Notes: generated from the letters alone by a model not told the origin. A stretch of DNA of 47,118 nucleotides from Patescibacteria group bacterium (GCA_019428815.1 JAHYJW010000001.1:1-47118); one strand, 5' to 3'; counted from the stretch's first letter, positions 24,677 to 33,708 are shown. Made by a program: numbers and translations.

Positions 24677-25804
24677 ATGAATAAGCAATTAAGCAAGGTT
24701 AAGGAAAAATCTTCCTCAAAAAACAAGGTAGAAAAGAATAGAATTCCTTTAGAAGAAAAAAGTTTAATACCAGAAGTAAAAAAATCAATGACAGAGGTAT
24801 TGAAAATCTTTTCTCCTGGAACTGCAATAAGAACTGCTCTTGATGATATCCTTCGTGCAGAGATGGGCGCTCTTATAGTTTTTGAAACAGAAGGTCTTAT
24901 GGATATAGTTGAAGGAGGGTTCAAGATTGATTGTAGATTTAGTCCACAAAAACTTGTGGAATTAGCAAAAATGGATGGGGCAATTATCCTTTCTAGAGAT
25001 TTAAAAAAGATAATCTATGCAAATACTTCTTTAACCCCTGAGGCTAGAATAGTTACCAAAGAAACCGGAACTAGGCATAAGGCTGCTGAAAGAACTGCAA
25101 AACAGTTTAAGACAATAGTTGCTGCAATTTCAGAAAGAAAGAAAAAGATTACCCTTTATTTTGATAATGAAAGCCATTTTTTAGAAGAGACCTCTGAAAT
25201 TTTAAGGAGAGCCGCAGAAACTTTACAAATCTTGGAAAAACAAAGAGAGATATTTGAAGATTTGTTATCCCATTTAAACGTTTTAGAGATTACTAATCTT
25301 ACTACGATGGAAGACGTTTGCAATGTCCTACAAACTGCAGAAATTATGAGAAGAATCTCAGAAAATGTAAAAAGATACCTTATAGAATTAGGAAAAGAAG
25401 GGATGATTGTTAGTATGAGACTAAAAGAGTTGACTAAAAATCTGAACAAAGAAAAAGACAGTATTCTTGAGGATTATTTTGGACTTGGATGGACAAAAAA
25501 AGAAGAAATTTTACATAATATTAACTTTGATGTTTTACTTGAGACATCTAATATCTTGAGGATTCTTTTTGGCGAACTTCATGATATGCCCATAGTTTCA
25601 GGAGGAAAGAGAATTTTAAGTAAGACAAACCTTATGGAAAAAGATATCCAAACACTTTTATACAATTTTAAAACGTTAGATAAAATAATCAACTTGGAAG
25701 AAAATTCTTTAAGGAAGATTTTTAATAATGAAGATTCTAAGATTTTCTTTTTAGATGAGATTAAGAATCTTAAGGAAAAAATCCTTATGGGGAAAAAATT
25801 TTAA
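24677..25804 (+). CDS. disA: DisA-type diadenylate cyclase
   Basis: DisA makes the second messenger c-di-AMP from two ATP. I moved the start from TTG 24671 to ATG 24677 (375 aa). The diadenylate cyclase domain (about 35-180) shows FSPGTAIRTALDDILRAEMGALIVF, the DGA motif at 100-102 (KMDGAIIL) and GTRHKAAERTAKQ, where Arg133-His134-Lys135 takes the place of the usual RHR. A helical spine and a C-terminal HhH-like segment (LEDYFGLGWTKKEEILHNI) follow, so the architecture is full bacterial DisA rather than the short archaeal DacZ. In bacteria DisA senses branched DNA. The next gene is a DHH phosphoesterase, a superfamily that includes c-di-AMP hydrolases. Cyclase activity is inferred; the R-to-K change is the main doubt. 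Confidence 0.9.
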   Translation: MNKQLSKVKEKSSSKNKVEKNRIPLEEKSLIPEVKKSMTEVLKIFSPGTAIRTALDDILRAEMGALIVFETEGLMDIVEGGFKIDCRFSPQKLVELAKMDGAIILSRDLKKIIYANTSLTPEARIVTKETGTRHKAAERTAKQFKTIVAAISERKKKITLYFDNESHFLEETSEILRRAAETLQILEKQREIFEDLLSHLNVLEITNLTTMEDVCNVLQTAEIMRRISENVKRYLIELGKEGMIVSMRLKELTKNLNKEKDSILEDYFGLGWTKKEEILHNINFDVLLETSNILRILFGELHDMPIVSGGKRILSKTNLMEKDIQTLLYNFKTLDKIINLEENSLRKIFNNEDSKIFFLDEIKNLKEKILMGKKF

Positions 25805-25895
25805 GAGATTCATCCAAATTTAAATTTCTTAAAATCCTTACTCAAACTTAGTCTTAAATCGAAGTAATTTTAAATGCCCTTTTATTAGTTCATAT

Positions 25896-26984
25896 ATGTT
25901 AACAAAAAAAGAGATAAATGAGATAAAAGAACATTTAGAAAAATCTCAAAACCCACTTTTTCTTTTTGATAATGACCAAGACGGTTTATGTTCCTTTCTT
26001 TTACTTAGGAGGTATATCGGGCGGGGTAGAGGGGTGCCGATAAAGTCCTTTCCTGATTTAATTTCAGATTATTTTAGAAAAGTTAAGGAATTTGGTTCAG
26101 ATTGCATATTCATTCTAGATAAACCCGTTATATCTGAAGAATTTTTTAAAGAAGCCAAAAAAATAAACATCCCGATTGTGTGGATAGATCATCATTTTGT
26201 CGATAAGAAATCTGTTCCATCTTTTGTTAATTATTACAATCCTTTATTTAATAAATCTAAGATTATAGAACCTACAACAGACTTATGTTACCAAGTTACA
26301 AATAGAAAAGAGGATCTATGGATCGCGATTATTGGGTGTGTATCAGATAAATTTATTCCGGATTTTTATAAAGAATTTGAAGATAAGTATCCGGATCTTT
26401 CTTTTAATTCTTCTAAATTAAAAAATCCTTTTGATGTTTATTACAAATCTGAAATTGGAAAAATCGCTAGAATTATTGGATTTAGTCTTAAGGACAGAAC
26501 AACAAGTGTTGTTAACATGATTAGATTTCTAACCAAAGTTAAAGATCCTTATGAGGTTTTAAATGAAAGTAGTCAGAACCGTACAATGCATCAAAGATTT
26601 AAGCAAATAGATTCAAAATTCCAAAAATTAATCCAAAGAGCAAAGTCAATCAATAATAAAAACTCAAAGAATTTTTCTGACGAAAATCTCCTTTTTTTTC
26701 AGTATAGTAGCGAATTGAGTATCAGTGGTGATATATCCAACGAATTGAGTTATTCTTTTCCTGAGAAAACTATTGTTGTCCTAAGAATTAAAGGATTAAA
26801 AGCGAGTATCTCTATGAGGGGTAAAAATGTGAGAGAAATCTTTTCTAATTCTATCAAAGATCTTAAAGATGCCCGAGGTGGGGGCCATGAGGAGGCTATT
26901 GGAGGTCAGATTCATACTTCAGATGTTGAAAAATTCTTAGAAAATATAAAAAAATCTGTGAATCTTTATAAGAAAAAAGATTAA
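25896..26984 (+). CDS. DHH/DHHA1 family phosphoesterase
   Basis: DHH phosphoesterases use two metal ions to cut nucleic acids or small nucleotides. The 362-residue protein has motif I FDNDQDGLCS (25-33), a middle acidic motif (CIFILDKP), the DHH motif VWIDHHFVD (Asp98-His99-His100) and a C-terminal DHHA1 domain with GGGHEEAIGGQI near residues 328-339. Archaeal RecJ-like/GAN nucleases and c-di-AMP or oligoribonucleotide hydrolases (GdpP, NrnA, DhhP) share these motifs. DND in motif I is common in the RecJ-like archaeal group. The gene follows disA on the same strand after 91 bases, so turnover of c-di-AMP is an attractive alternative. The family is certain; the substrate is undecided. Confidence 0.88.
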   Translation: MLTKKEINEIKEHLEKSQNPLFLFDNDQDGLCSFLLLRRYIGRGRGVPIKSFPDLISDYFRKVKEFGSDCIFILDKPVISEEFFKEAKKINIPIVWIDHHFVDKKSVPSFVNYYNPLFNKSKIIEPTTDLCYQVTNRKEDLWIAIIGCVSDKFIPDFYKEFEDKYPDLSFNSSKLKNPFDVYYKSEIGKIARIIGFSLKDRTTSVVNMIRFLTKVKDPYEVLNESSQNRTMHQRFKQIDSKFQKLIQRAKSINNKNSKNFSDENLLFFQYSSELSISGDISNELSYSFPEKTIVVLRIKGLKASISMRGKNVREIFSNSIKDLKDARGGGHEEAIGGQIHTSDVEKFLENIKKSVNLYKKKD

Positions 26985-27024
26985 AATTTAAAATTTAAAA
27001 AATACCTTATTTTTTCTTTTTTAG

Positions 27025-28470
27025 TTAATAACTTTTTCCTATATAAACTACTTCTTTTGCATCTTTTTTGCAGATTATACATTTTCCCTTAGGTAATTCT
27101 TTTTTATTTGCTAGGATACCTCTAATTCCCGCACCGGTTTCTTTTTCAATTTTTTCTGCACAGTTTAATCCCTCTTTTTCAATGGAACAGAAACTTGTTT
27201 TTACTATTTTTCCTTCTTTAATCGATTTTTTTATTTCATCAATTGTTTTACACTCTTTTATTCTGCTTTCTAAGAATTTATCCGCATTATTTATTATCCT
27301 TTTATTGTATTCTTTTTCATAAAGCTTTATTTTTGAGAGATCTCTTAATAAAATCTGTTCTCTTTTCCTAATGTCTCTTATAAAAAACGTTATACTCTCT
27401 TTTTTTAACTCTTCTTCTCCAACTTCAATTCTAAAGGGAACTCCTTTTAATTCCCACTCGTTAAACTTTCTTCCAGGAGTGTTAAAATCTCTGTCATCAA
27501 TTTCGACCCTATAACCCTCTAACTTATTCAGTATTTTCTGGGCATATTTAATTATTTTTTCTTTGTTTTCTTTTTTGTAAATTGGGATTATAATTATTTG
27601 AATTGGAGATATCAAAGAGGGAATTACAAGCCCCTTGTTATCGCCGTGTACTGATATAACTGAAACAAGAATCCTAGATATTGCGGGACCATAAGCTGTC
27701 GTCCAAAGATATTCTTCATTCCCTTTTTCATCAACAAATTTTGCGTTAAAAGCTTTTGAAAACTTTTGTCCCATTAAATGAGTTGAAGGTTGTTGAATTA
27801 ATTTTCCATCTGGCATGATTACATCAGAGCCGATAGTATATTCTGCACCTGCAAATTTATCCCAAATAGGCCTTTTTAAGGGTAAAAAGGGAATCCCAAA
27901 CTTTTGATGCATTACTTTTTCTGTTGTTTCTATATCTTCTTGGACTTGTTTTTCTGCTTCTTCTTTAGTTCCGAAAGCATCATGAGCTTCTATCCATTGA
28001 AATTCTCTTTCTCGAATTAAAGGTCTCGTCGCTTTTGTATCAAGTCTGAACACTGATCCTTTTTGATAAATTTTCATAGGTAAATCTCTATGACTTCGAA
28101 TCCATAATTTAAACATCGGAGTAAAAAGCGTCTCGCTGGTGGGTCTTAAGGCAAGTCTTTCTTCTCCTTTTTGAGATTCTAACCAAAAAACTTCTGGATT
28201 AAAGCCTTCTACATGTTCTGATTCTTTTTTTAAATTTGATTCGGGAATTAAAGAGGGCATTATAACAGGTTGATGTTTATTTTTTTGTAATTCTTCTTCA
28301 TAAAGTTGGTACATTTTTTCAATAATTCTTGTTCCCCAAGCTCTTTTTACAATAAAACCCTTTAAACCTAATCTTAGATCAACTATTTCGGCTTTTTCAA
28401 TAACCTGAGAAAACCATTCGCTAAAGTCTTCTTTTTTAACTGTTAATCCCTCATTACTTTTTTTATTCAT
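27025..28470 (-). CDS. proS: prolyl-tRNA synthetase, archaeal/eukaryal type
   Basis: ProRS charges tRNA-Pro. The 481-residue protein is the type without the bacterial INS editing domain. It opens with the class II core (EDFSEWFSQVIEKAEIVD, RAWGTRIIEKMYQLY), motif 2 (ALRPTSETLFTPMFKLWIRSHRDLP...FRLDTKATRPLIREREFQWIEAHDAF) and motif 3 around TAYGPAISRILVSVISVHGD. An anticodon-binding domain follows. The C-terminal zinc-type extension carries cysteines in FCSIEKEGLNCAEK and GKCIICKKDAKEV and ends in Tyr (GKSY), as in archaeal ProRS. It is convergent with the DHH gene. Identification is secure. Confidence 0.96.
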   Translation of the reverse strand: MNKKSNEGLTVKKEDFSEWFSQVIEKAEIVDLRLGLKGFIVKRAWGTRIIEKMYQLYEEELQKNKHQPVIMPSLIPESNLKKESEHVEGFNPEVFWLESQKGEERLALRPTSETLFTPMFKLWIRSHRDLPMKIYQKGSVFRLDTKATRPLIREREFQWIEAHDAFGTKEEAEKQVQEDIETTEKVMHQKFGIPFLPLKRPIWDKFAGAEYTIGSDVIMPDGKLIQQPSTHLMGQKFSKAFNAKFVDEKGNEEYLWTTAYGPAISRILVSVISVHGDNKGLVIPSLISPIQIIIIPIYKKENKEKIIKYAQKILNKLEGYRVEIDDRDFNTPGRKFNEWELKGVPFRIEVGEEELKKESITFFIRDIRKREQILLRDLSKIKLYEKEYNKRIINNADKFLESRIKECKTIDEIKKSIKEGKIVKTSFCSIEKEGLNCAEKIEKETGAGIRGILANKKELPKGKCIICKKDAKEVVYIGKSY

Positions 28471-28536
28471 TTAGTCTAAAACCTTTAAAGATATTTAAAA
28501 TTAACCTTTGAAGTTTACTAAATTTTTAAAATATTA

Positions 28537-28550
28537 AAGTATATATACTT
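28537..28550 (+). promoter_or_regulatory. palindromic TATA box upstream of tRNA-Arg
   Basis: AAGTATATATACTT is a perfect 14-base palindrome centred about 43 bases before the mature tRNA 5' end. It is the strongest TATA element in this gap and predicts a short 5' leader to be removed by RNase P. Because it is symmetric it could also serve proS on the minus strand, whose start is about 73 bases away. Confidence 0.5.
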
Positions 28551-28586
28551 ATTATTATTTTTTGATTTAATCGGATAGGATAATAA

Positions 28587-28658
28587 GGGCTCGTAGTTTA
28601 ATGGATAAAATGTCCGGTTTCGGCCCGGTCGATGGGGGTTCGATTCCCTCCGGGCCCA
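28587..28658 (+). tRNA. tRNA-Arg (TCG anticodon)
   Basis: The acceptor GGGCTCG pairs with CGGGCCC (one G-T wobble). The D stem is GTTT/AAAT. The anticodon stem TCCGG/CCGGT has a T-T mismatch at its top pair, and the loop TTTCGGC gives anticodon TCG. The variable loop has four bases and the T arm is GGGGG-TTCGATT-CCCTC. The discriminator is A and CCA is not encoded. No intron is needed to fold it. The mismatch and the weak D stem are slightly irregular, but all invariant T-loop bases are present. Confidence 0.92.
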
Positions 28659-28786
28659 TTATTTTTCCTTTTTCTGATTTTAAAATTTTTTTAAGAATTC
28701 TTTGATTTATCTGATTTATAACTAAGCTTTGTCTTTATGAGCAATCTTTTTATATGTGGTTAACATTTTATAATATAAAGAACAAA

Positions 28787-29938
28787 ATGTTAAACAGAGT
28801 GAGAATACAAGGTAAACGTTTTTTATCGATTACATTTACTTTGACAGGTACGATTATTGGTGCAGGTGTTTTAGGTTTACCTTATGTTTTTGCAGATTCT
28901 GGTTTTTTAGTGGGATTAGCTTGGCTAATTTTTTTAGGTATTGTTATGATTTTTGTTACACTTTGTTTAGGGGAAGTTACTTTAAGAACTGCAACTATTC
29001 AACAACTTCCAGGTTATGCTGAAAAGTACCTTGGAAAATTTCCTAAAAAAATAATGGTTTTTTCTATGGTTATTGGAATTTATGCGGCTCTTTTAGCTTA
29101 TCTTATCGGTCAAGGTCAAAGCCTTTCTTTATTATTCACAGGAGGTTTAGAAAATTCTTTTTATTTTGGCGTTGGTTTTTGGATTCTTATAACTGCGTTT
29201 TTACAAGGAAGTTTAAAGAGGCTTGAAGGAGTTGGATACTTCGGAGTTTCAGGCATGATTCTTGTATTCTTCATTTTACTATTAGCCCTAATGCCGGGAT
29301 TCTCTTTTAGTAACTTAACCCCCATAAATCCTTCAAAGATATTCTTCCCTTTTGGAGTAATTCTTTTTTCTCTAATGGGTTTTAACGCAATCCCTATTTT
29401 AAGAAGAGAAGTAGGGAGGAATAAGAGATACCTCTTAAAAAAAGCAATTATTATTGGAATTCTAATTTCTATTATTTTTTATTTGATTTTTAGTTTTGTT
29501 TTTGTAGGTGTTTTAGGGCGAGAAATTAATGAAGTTGCTACATTATCTTTTAAGGGTATTTTGGGGGGGTTACTACTCATCTTTGGGATGTTTACTATGA
29601 TAACAAGTTATTTTTTCTTAAGTTATGCTCTTAAGGATTACTTCCTTTTTGATCTTAAAAAGAGAAAACCAATTCTTTTTTATGTTTCTTTAGTCCCTTT
29701 GATGCTTTATCTTTTAGTTAGTTCTTTTAATAATTTAGGTTTTGTAGGAGTTTTAGGAATTGGAGGCTCAATAGCAGGGGGTATTACTGGAATATTAATA
29801 TTATTAATGACTTTAAAATCTAAAAGAAAAGGAGATATGCCTCCAGAGTATTCAATGCCCTTAAATTGGTTTTTAATTGTCCTTTTAGGGATAATCTTTT
29901 TGATGGGTATTCTTTTTGAATTTTTCTTTTTGTTTTAA
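28787..29938 (+). CDS. amino-acid permease, aromatic amino acid/AAAP-like
   Basis: The protein has about eleven membrane helices. The first, FTLTGTIIGAGVLGLPYVFADSGF, carries the GTIIGAGVLGLP signature of Mtr/TyrP-type and AAAP transporters, which import amino acids with protons or sodium. I prefer the ATG at 28787 (383 aa) to the ORF-track start at 28754. The earlier start overlaps a TATA-like TTTTTATATG, and the extra 11 residues add nothing to the family match. It stands alone between tRNA-Arg and gatD. The substrate is not deducible. Import of amino acids fits a reduced-metabolism lifestyle, but that is inference. Confidence 0.85.
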   Translation: MLNRVRIQGKRFLSITFTLTGTIIGAGVLGLPYVFADSGFLVGLAWLIFLGIVMIFVTLCLGEVTLRTATIQQLPGYAEKYLGKFPKKIMVFSMVIGIYAALLAYLIGQGQSLSLLFTGGLENSFYFGVGFWILITAFLQGSLKRLEGVGYFGVSGMILVFFILLLALMPGFSFSNLTPINPSKIFFPFGVILFSLMGFNAIPILRREVGRNKRYLLKKAIIIGILISIIFYLIFSFVFVGVLGREINEVATLSFKGILGGLLLIFGMFTMITSYFFLSYALKDYFLFDLKKRKPILFYVSLVPLMLYLLVSSFNNLGFVGVLGIGGSIAGGITGILILLMTLKSKRKGDMPPEYSMPLNWFLIVLLGIIFLMGILFEFFFLF

Positions 29939-29986
29939 TTTTAAGGCTCGCAATAACTTTTTATATTCCATTCCTTTTTATCTTGT

Positions 29987-31279
29987 ATGATTAATAAAAA
30001 GAACAATGCAAATTCAGGGGATTATGTTGAAGTCTCTATGGTTAAAAAGACATATAGCGGTTTTCTTTTAGAAACTCCAAAAGATGAGCCCGGAATTATT
30101 CTTTTAAAATTAGACACTGGTTATAATATTGGATTGATTAAGAAAGACATTCTTGAAATTAAAGTTATAAAAAAATTTTCTGAAAAAAATGAAGATAAAA
30201 AAATTCCATTATCAAATGAAAAACCCAACATTTGTTTAATCATTACCGGGGGGACAATTGCCTCAAAATATGATACCCAAAAAGGGGGGGTTTCTCCTTT
30301 ATCAAAACCCGGAGATTTTTTCAAATCTTATCCTAAATTTTTTAATAAAGTTAATGTATTGAAATTAGAAATTCCTTTTATGAAAGCTAGTGAAGATTTG
30401 GAGCCTAAAGATTGGCAGAAAATTGCAAAAATCACTGAAAAAGCATTGAACGATGAAAATATTAAAGGGGTTGTTATAACACATGGAACAGATACCCTCC
30501 ATTATACCTCTGCAGCACTTTCTTTTTTTCTTAAAAATTTAAATAAACCTGTTGTTTTAACCTATAGTCAAAGGAGTATTGATCGTGCGAGTTCTGACGC
30601 TGATTTAAACTTACAATGTTCAGCTTTAGCAGCAATTTCAGATATTGCAGAAGTTTTTTTAGTGGGTCATGCTACATTAAATGATGATTATTGTTATGCT
30701 TTAAGAGGGTGCAATGTTCTTAAATTAAATACTTCTAGGAGAGATGCTTTTAAGCCAGTTAATGATTTTCCTATTGCTAAAATTTATCCAGATAGAATAG
30801 ATATCCTCTCTGATTTTAAAATTCGAAATAAAAAAACAGTTAAATTAGACCTAAAATTTGAAGAAAAAGTCGCTTTAATAAAACTATACCCTGGGCAAAA
30901 CCCTGATATATTAGATTATTATTACAAAGAAGGTTATAAGGGACTGGTTTTAGAAGTTACAGGTTTAGGCCAGGTTCCTGGGAAAAAATGGATAAATAAA
31001 ATTAAAGAACTCCAAAAAAAAGAGATTATTATCTGTGCAGCAGCACAAAATCTTTATGGTAGATTAGATCCCCTTGTTTATTCAAATGGAAGAGAATTAT
31101 TAAAATCCGGGGTTATTTTTTTAGAAGACATGCTTTCAACAACAGCTTTAGTAAAACTAGGACATGTTCTAGGACATGAAGAATGGGCAAAAGATAAAGA
31201 GACAGTCAAAGAGAAAATGCTCTCTAATTTTTCTGGGGAGATATTTAAAAAAATTCCTTTAATTAATCCTAATGACTAA
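29987..31279 (+). CDS. gatD: Glu-tRNA(Gln) amidotransferase subunit D
   Basis: GatD is the asparaginase-like subunit that releases ammonia from glutamine or asparagine for GatE, which converts Glu-tRNA(Gln) to Gln-tRNA(Gln). This route is unique to archaea. The 430-residue protein has an N-terminal SH3-like barrel (GDYVEVSMVKKTYSGFLLE). The catalytic asparaginase domain starts at ITGGTIAS (Thr87, Thr90) and has HGTDTLHYTSAAL (Thr168, Asp169). The later GRLDPLVYSNGRELLKSGVIFLEDMLSTTALVKLG matches GatD. gatE lies 930 bases downstream, separated by a broken nucleotidyltransferase gene; in most archaea gatD and gatE are closer. It implies the absence of GlnRS. Confidence 0.95.
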   Translation: MINKKNNANSGDYVEVSMVKKTYSGFLLETPKDEPGIILLKLDTGYNIGLIKKDILEIKVIKKFSEKNEDKKIPLSNEKPNICLIITGGTIASKYDTQKGGVSPLSKPGDFFKSYPKFFNKVNVLKLEIPFMKASEDLEPKDWQKIAKITEKALNDENIKGVVITHGTDTLHYTSAALSFFLKNLNKPVVLTYSQRSIDRASSDADLNLQCSALAAISDIAEVFLVGHATLNDDYCYALRGCNVLKLNTSRRDAFKPVNDFPIAKIYPDRIDILSDFKIRNKKTVKLDLKFEEKVALIKLYPGQNPDILDYYYKEGYKGLVLEVTGLGQVPGKKWINKIKELQKKEIIICAAAQNLYGRLDPLVYSNGRELLKSGVIFLEDMLSTTALVKLGHVLGHEEWAKDKETVKEKMLSNFSGEIFKKIPLINPND

Positions 31280-31359
31280 ATCTTACTTTTAGTTCAATTA
31301 AGTAACTATAAAGGGGTTACAAAAGAAAGATTTATAAGTATTCCTTGATTCTTTTTGAT

Positions 31360-32163
31360 ATGGTTAATATAAGGAAACTAAACTTTCTTCCAAGAACTTT
31401 AGAAGACAAAATTGTTAAAGATTCTTTAGAAGCGATAAACGAATTGAAGAATAAAGAGCCTATTTACCTAGTTGGAGGAATGAGTGTTCAAAGTTATTTA
31501 TCCCACAAATACCATAGACCTACTTCAGATATGGATTTTTCTTATGTTGGACCTTTAAGCTATCCAGATTTTAGAATAATGGTAAAACCTGTTTAGGAAT
31601 TCCTTAAAGATAAGGGGTACCTTGTTGAACTTAAAAAAGATTCTAGGGCTTCTGTTTTGTCAATATACCATCCTGAAATTTCTGAGAGTTTTGCGATAGA
31701 ATTTCCTAGAAGGAATAATCATAATTTTGAATCTAAAAAACAGATTCTTGAAAGAGAATTTGATCATTCAAGAAATAAGGTTGTTATCGGAAGGCAAATT
31801 CCTTATAGAGTTGCTTCTCCTGAAGATTTAATTGTTCCAAAACTTGTGAGAGTAATAAACTCTTTAGAAAGATTTCCTGAGTTAAATAAAATACTCCCTA
31901 GAGAATTAAAATCTTTATCTGATGAAGAGGTAAAATTAAAACTTAAAAAAGTAAATTCTTTAAGAAGAGAGGCAATGATAAGCCCAGGAGACGTGGGTTT
32001 AGCAGGAGAACTACGATTTTTATCTGATTTATATGACATTTGGGTATTATCACGAGTAACTGGTTATCATGAGGATTATTTTAAGCAAGTAGAGGGAGAT
32101 TGGATATCTATAAATTCTAAACCTGAACTTAAACGTAAAATATACGAGGTTATAATCCCCTAA
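31360..32163 (+). pseudogene. AbiEii-like nucleotidyltransferase interrupted by one in-frame TAG
   Basis: The ORFs at 31345-31596 and 31657-32163 are in the same frame and separated only by TAG at 31594-31596. Reading through it gives a continuous protein of about 267 residues from the ATG at 31360, with no other stop. The N-terminal part has the nucleotidyltransferase pattern VGGMSVQSYLSHKYHRPTSDMDFSYVG, like AbiEii toxins and related minimal nucleotidyltransferases. The rest (FAIEFPRRN, PYRVASPEDLIVPKL) fits that family. TTTATAAG lies about 26 bases before the ATG. TAG also ends leuS and gatE, so it is an ordinary stop here. A recent nonsense mutation, a sequencing error or readthrough are the options. 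It may instead be a domain restarted at 31657. Confidence 0.75.
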
Positions 32164-32209
32164 AAAAATAATAAAAAAACTTAATAAACTCTTATTACTT
32201 TTTTAGTTA

Positions 32210-33700
32210 ATGACTGAAAAAGATTATCAAAAATTAGGCCTTAAGTGTGGTTTAGAGATCCACCAACAACTAAACTCTTCTAGAAAACTTTTTTGTAATT
32301 GCCCAACCATTCTTAGAAAAGATGAACCAGACTTTGTTATCAAAAGAAAATTTACCCCCATTTTAGGAGAATTGGGGGAATTGGACTTAGCATCAAAGTA
32401 CGAAGCATCTTTAGCAAAAGAATTCTTTTATCAAGGGTATTTAGATACCAACTGTTCTATAGAATGTGATGAAGCCCCGCCCTTAGAAATTGATAAGGAA
32501 GCATTACACGTTGCGTTACAAATTGTTCTTTTATTAAATTGTAAGATAGTCCCAATCACCCAGATTATGAGAAAGACTGTTATTGATGGTTCTAATACTT
32601 CTGGTTTTCAAAGAACTGTTTTAATTGCTAGAGACGGTTTTGTAGATACTGCTTCTGGGAGAGTTAAGATAAGTTATGTTTATCTTGAAGAAGACTCTGC
32701 AAGAAAAGTGAAAAATCCTGAAGGGGTTGAACCTGAAAAAATTTCTGATAAAAAAATTACTTATCGATTAGATAGGCTGGGGATTCCTTTGGTGGAAATC
32801 GTAACTGCGCCAGACATAAAAACCCCTGAACAAGCTAAAGAAGTTGCATTATTCATAGGGGATTTGTTAAGATCTTGTAATGTTCGTAGGGGAATAGGGA
32901 CAATTAGGCAAGATATAAATGTGAGTATCACTGGACATCCAAGAGTAGAAATTAAAGGATTTCAAGACCCTAAGATTTTTGTTAAAGTTATTGAAAATGA
33001 AATTGATAGACAACAAAAAAATCTTGAAAAAATAAAAAGTAGTGGAGAAGTTTTTTTCCCAGAAGTTAGGGGGGCAAATCCAGACACTACTACAAGATAT
33101 CTTAGACCTTTACCAGGTTCTGCGAGAATGTATCCTGAAACAGACCTACCTTTGCTTAAGATATCCAGAAATATTATTGATAATGCTAAAAAAAATCTCC
33201 CTAAAATAAGAGGGGAATTGGAATCTGAGCTTAAACAGGAAGGGTTGAGTAAGGAGATGATTTTACTTCTCTTAAAAAGTCGTAAGGTTGAGGAGTTTAG
33301 AGAACTACTTGCTATTCTTAAAAAACCAGAACTTATTGTTAAAATGCTTTTAATTTTTCCAAAAGAAATCTCAACTAAGAGGAAAATTCCTTTTTCAGAA
33401 ATCGAGAAAAAATTGAATATTGAGACATTATCTCAAATTCTTGAAAATTTAAAAAAAGGGATAATAAAAGAATCAGAGATTAAAGGTGCCTTAGAGAAAA
33501 TTATCCAAGGGAAAAATATTCTAGAAATTACAAATACTGAAAAATTAAACTTAGAAGATACTGAAGAATTAATTTTGAAGATAATAAATAAAAAAACCGG
33601 TCTTTCATTAAATGCTTACATGGGGTTGGTAATGGCAGAATTAAAAGGAAAAATTTCTGGAAAAGAAGCTTTAGAAATTATTAAAAAGCTTATTAAATAG
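32210..33700 (+). CDS. gatE: Glu-tRNA(Gln) amidotransferase subunit E, lacking the AspRS-like insertion
   Basis: GatE binds Glu-tRNA(Gln), phosphorylates the glutamyl end and amidates it with ammonia from GatD. The sequence follows GatE rather than GatB: LGLKCGLEIHQQLNSSRKLFCNCP, ELGELDLASKYEASLAKEFFYQGY, MRKTVIDGSNTSGFQRT, NVRRGIGTIRQDINVSI and TTRYLRPLPGSARMYPETDLP. Usual GatE proteins have about 620 residues, with a GAD/AspRS-like domain between the cradle and the TTRYLRPLPG segment. Here only about 27 residues lie between NEIDRQQ and that segment, and the total is 496. The domain is therefore missing. The helical and YqeY-like tail domains remain. aspS follows after 8 bases, clearly co-transcribed. 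Confidence 0.93.
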   Translation: MTEKDYQKLGLKCGLEIHQQLNSSRKLFCNCPTILRKDEPDFVIKRKFTPILGELGELDLASKYEASLAKEFFYQGYLDTNCSIECDEAPPLEIDKEALHVALQIVLLLNCKIVPITQIMRKTVIDGSNTSGFQRTVLIARDGFVDTASGRVKISYVYLEEDSARKVKNPEGVEPEKISDKKITYRLDRLGIPLVEIVTAPDIKTPEQAKEVALFIGDLLRSCNVRRGIGTIRQDINVSITGHPRVEIKGFQDPKIFVKVIENEIDRQQKNLEKIKSSGEVFFPEVRGANPDTTTRYLRPLPGSARMYPETDLPLLKISRNIIDNAKKNLPKIRGELESELKQEGLSKEMILLLLKSRKVEEFRELLAILKKPELIVKMLLIFPKEISTKRKIPFSEIEKKLNIETLSQILENLKKGIIKESEIKGALEKIIQGKNILEITNTEKLNLEDTEELILKIINKKTGLSLNAYMGLVMAELKGKISGKEALEIIKKLIK

Positions 33701-33708
33701 AATCTAGT

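Noticed and set aside
31594-31596. TAG as a pyrrolysine or other recoding codon
   Set aside because: TAG ends leuS and gatE in this window, and no pyl genes are visible here. A nonsense mutation or sequencing error is simpler.
32210-33700. Calling this gene gatB because of its short length
   Set aside because: TTRYLRPLPGSARMYPETD and the pairing with gatD are GatE features. The shortness comes from a missing insertion.
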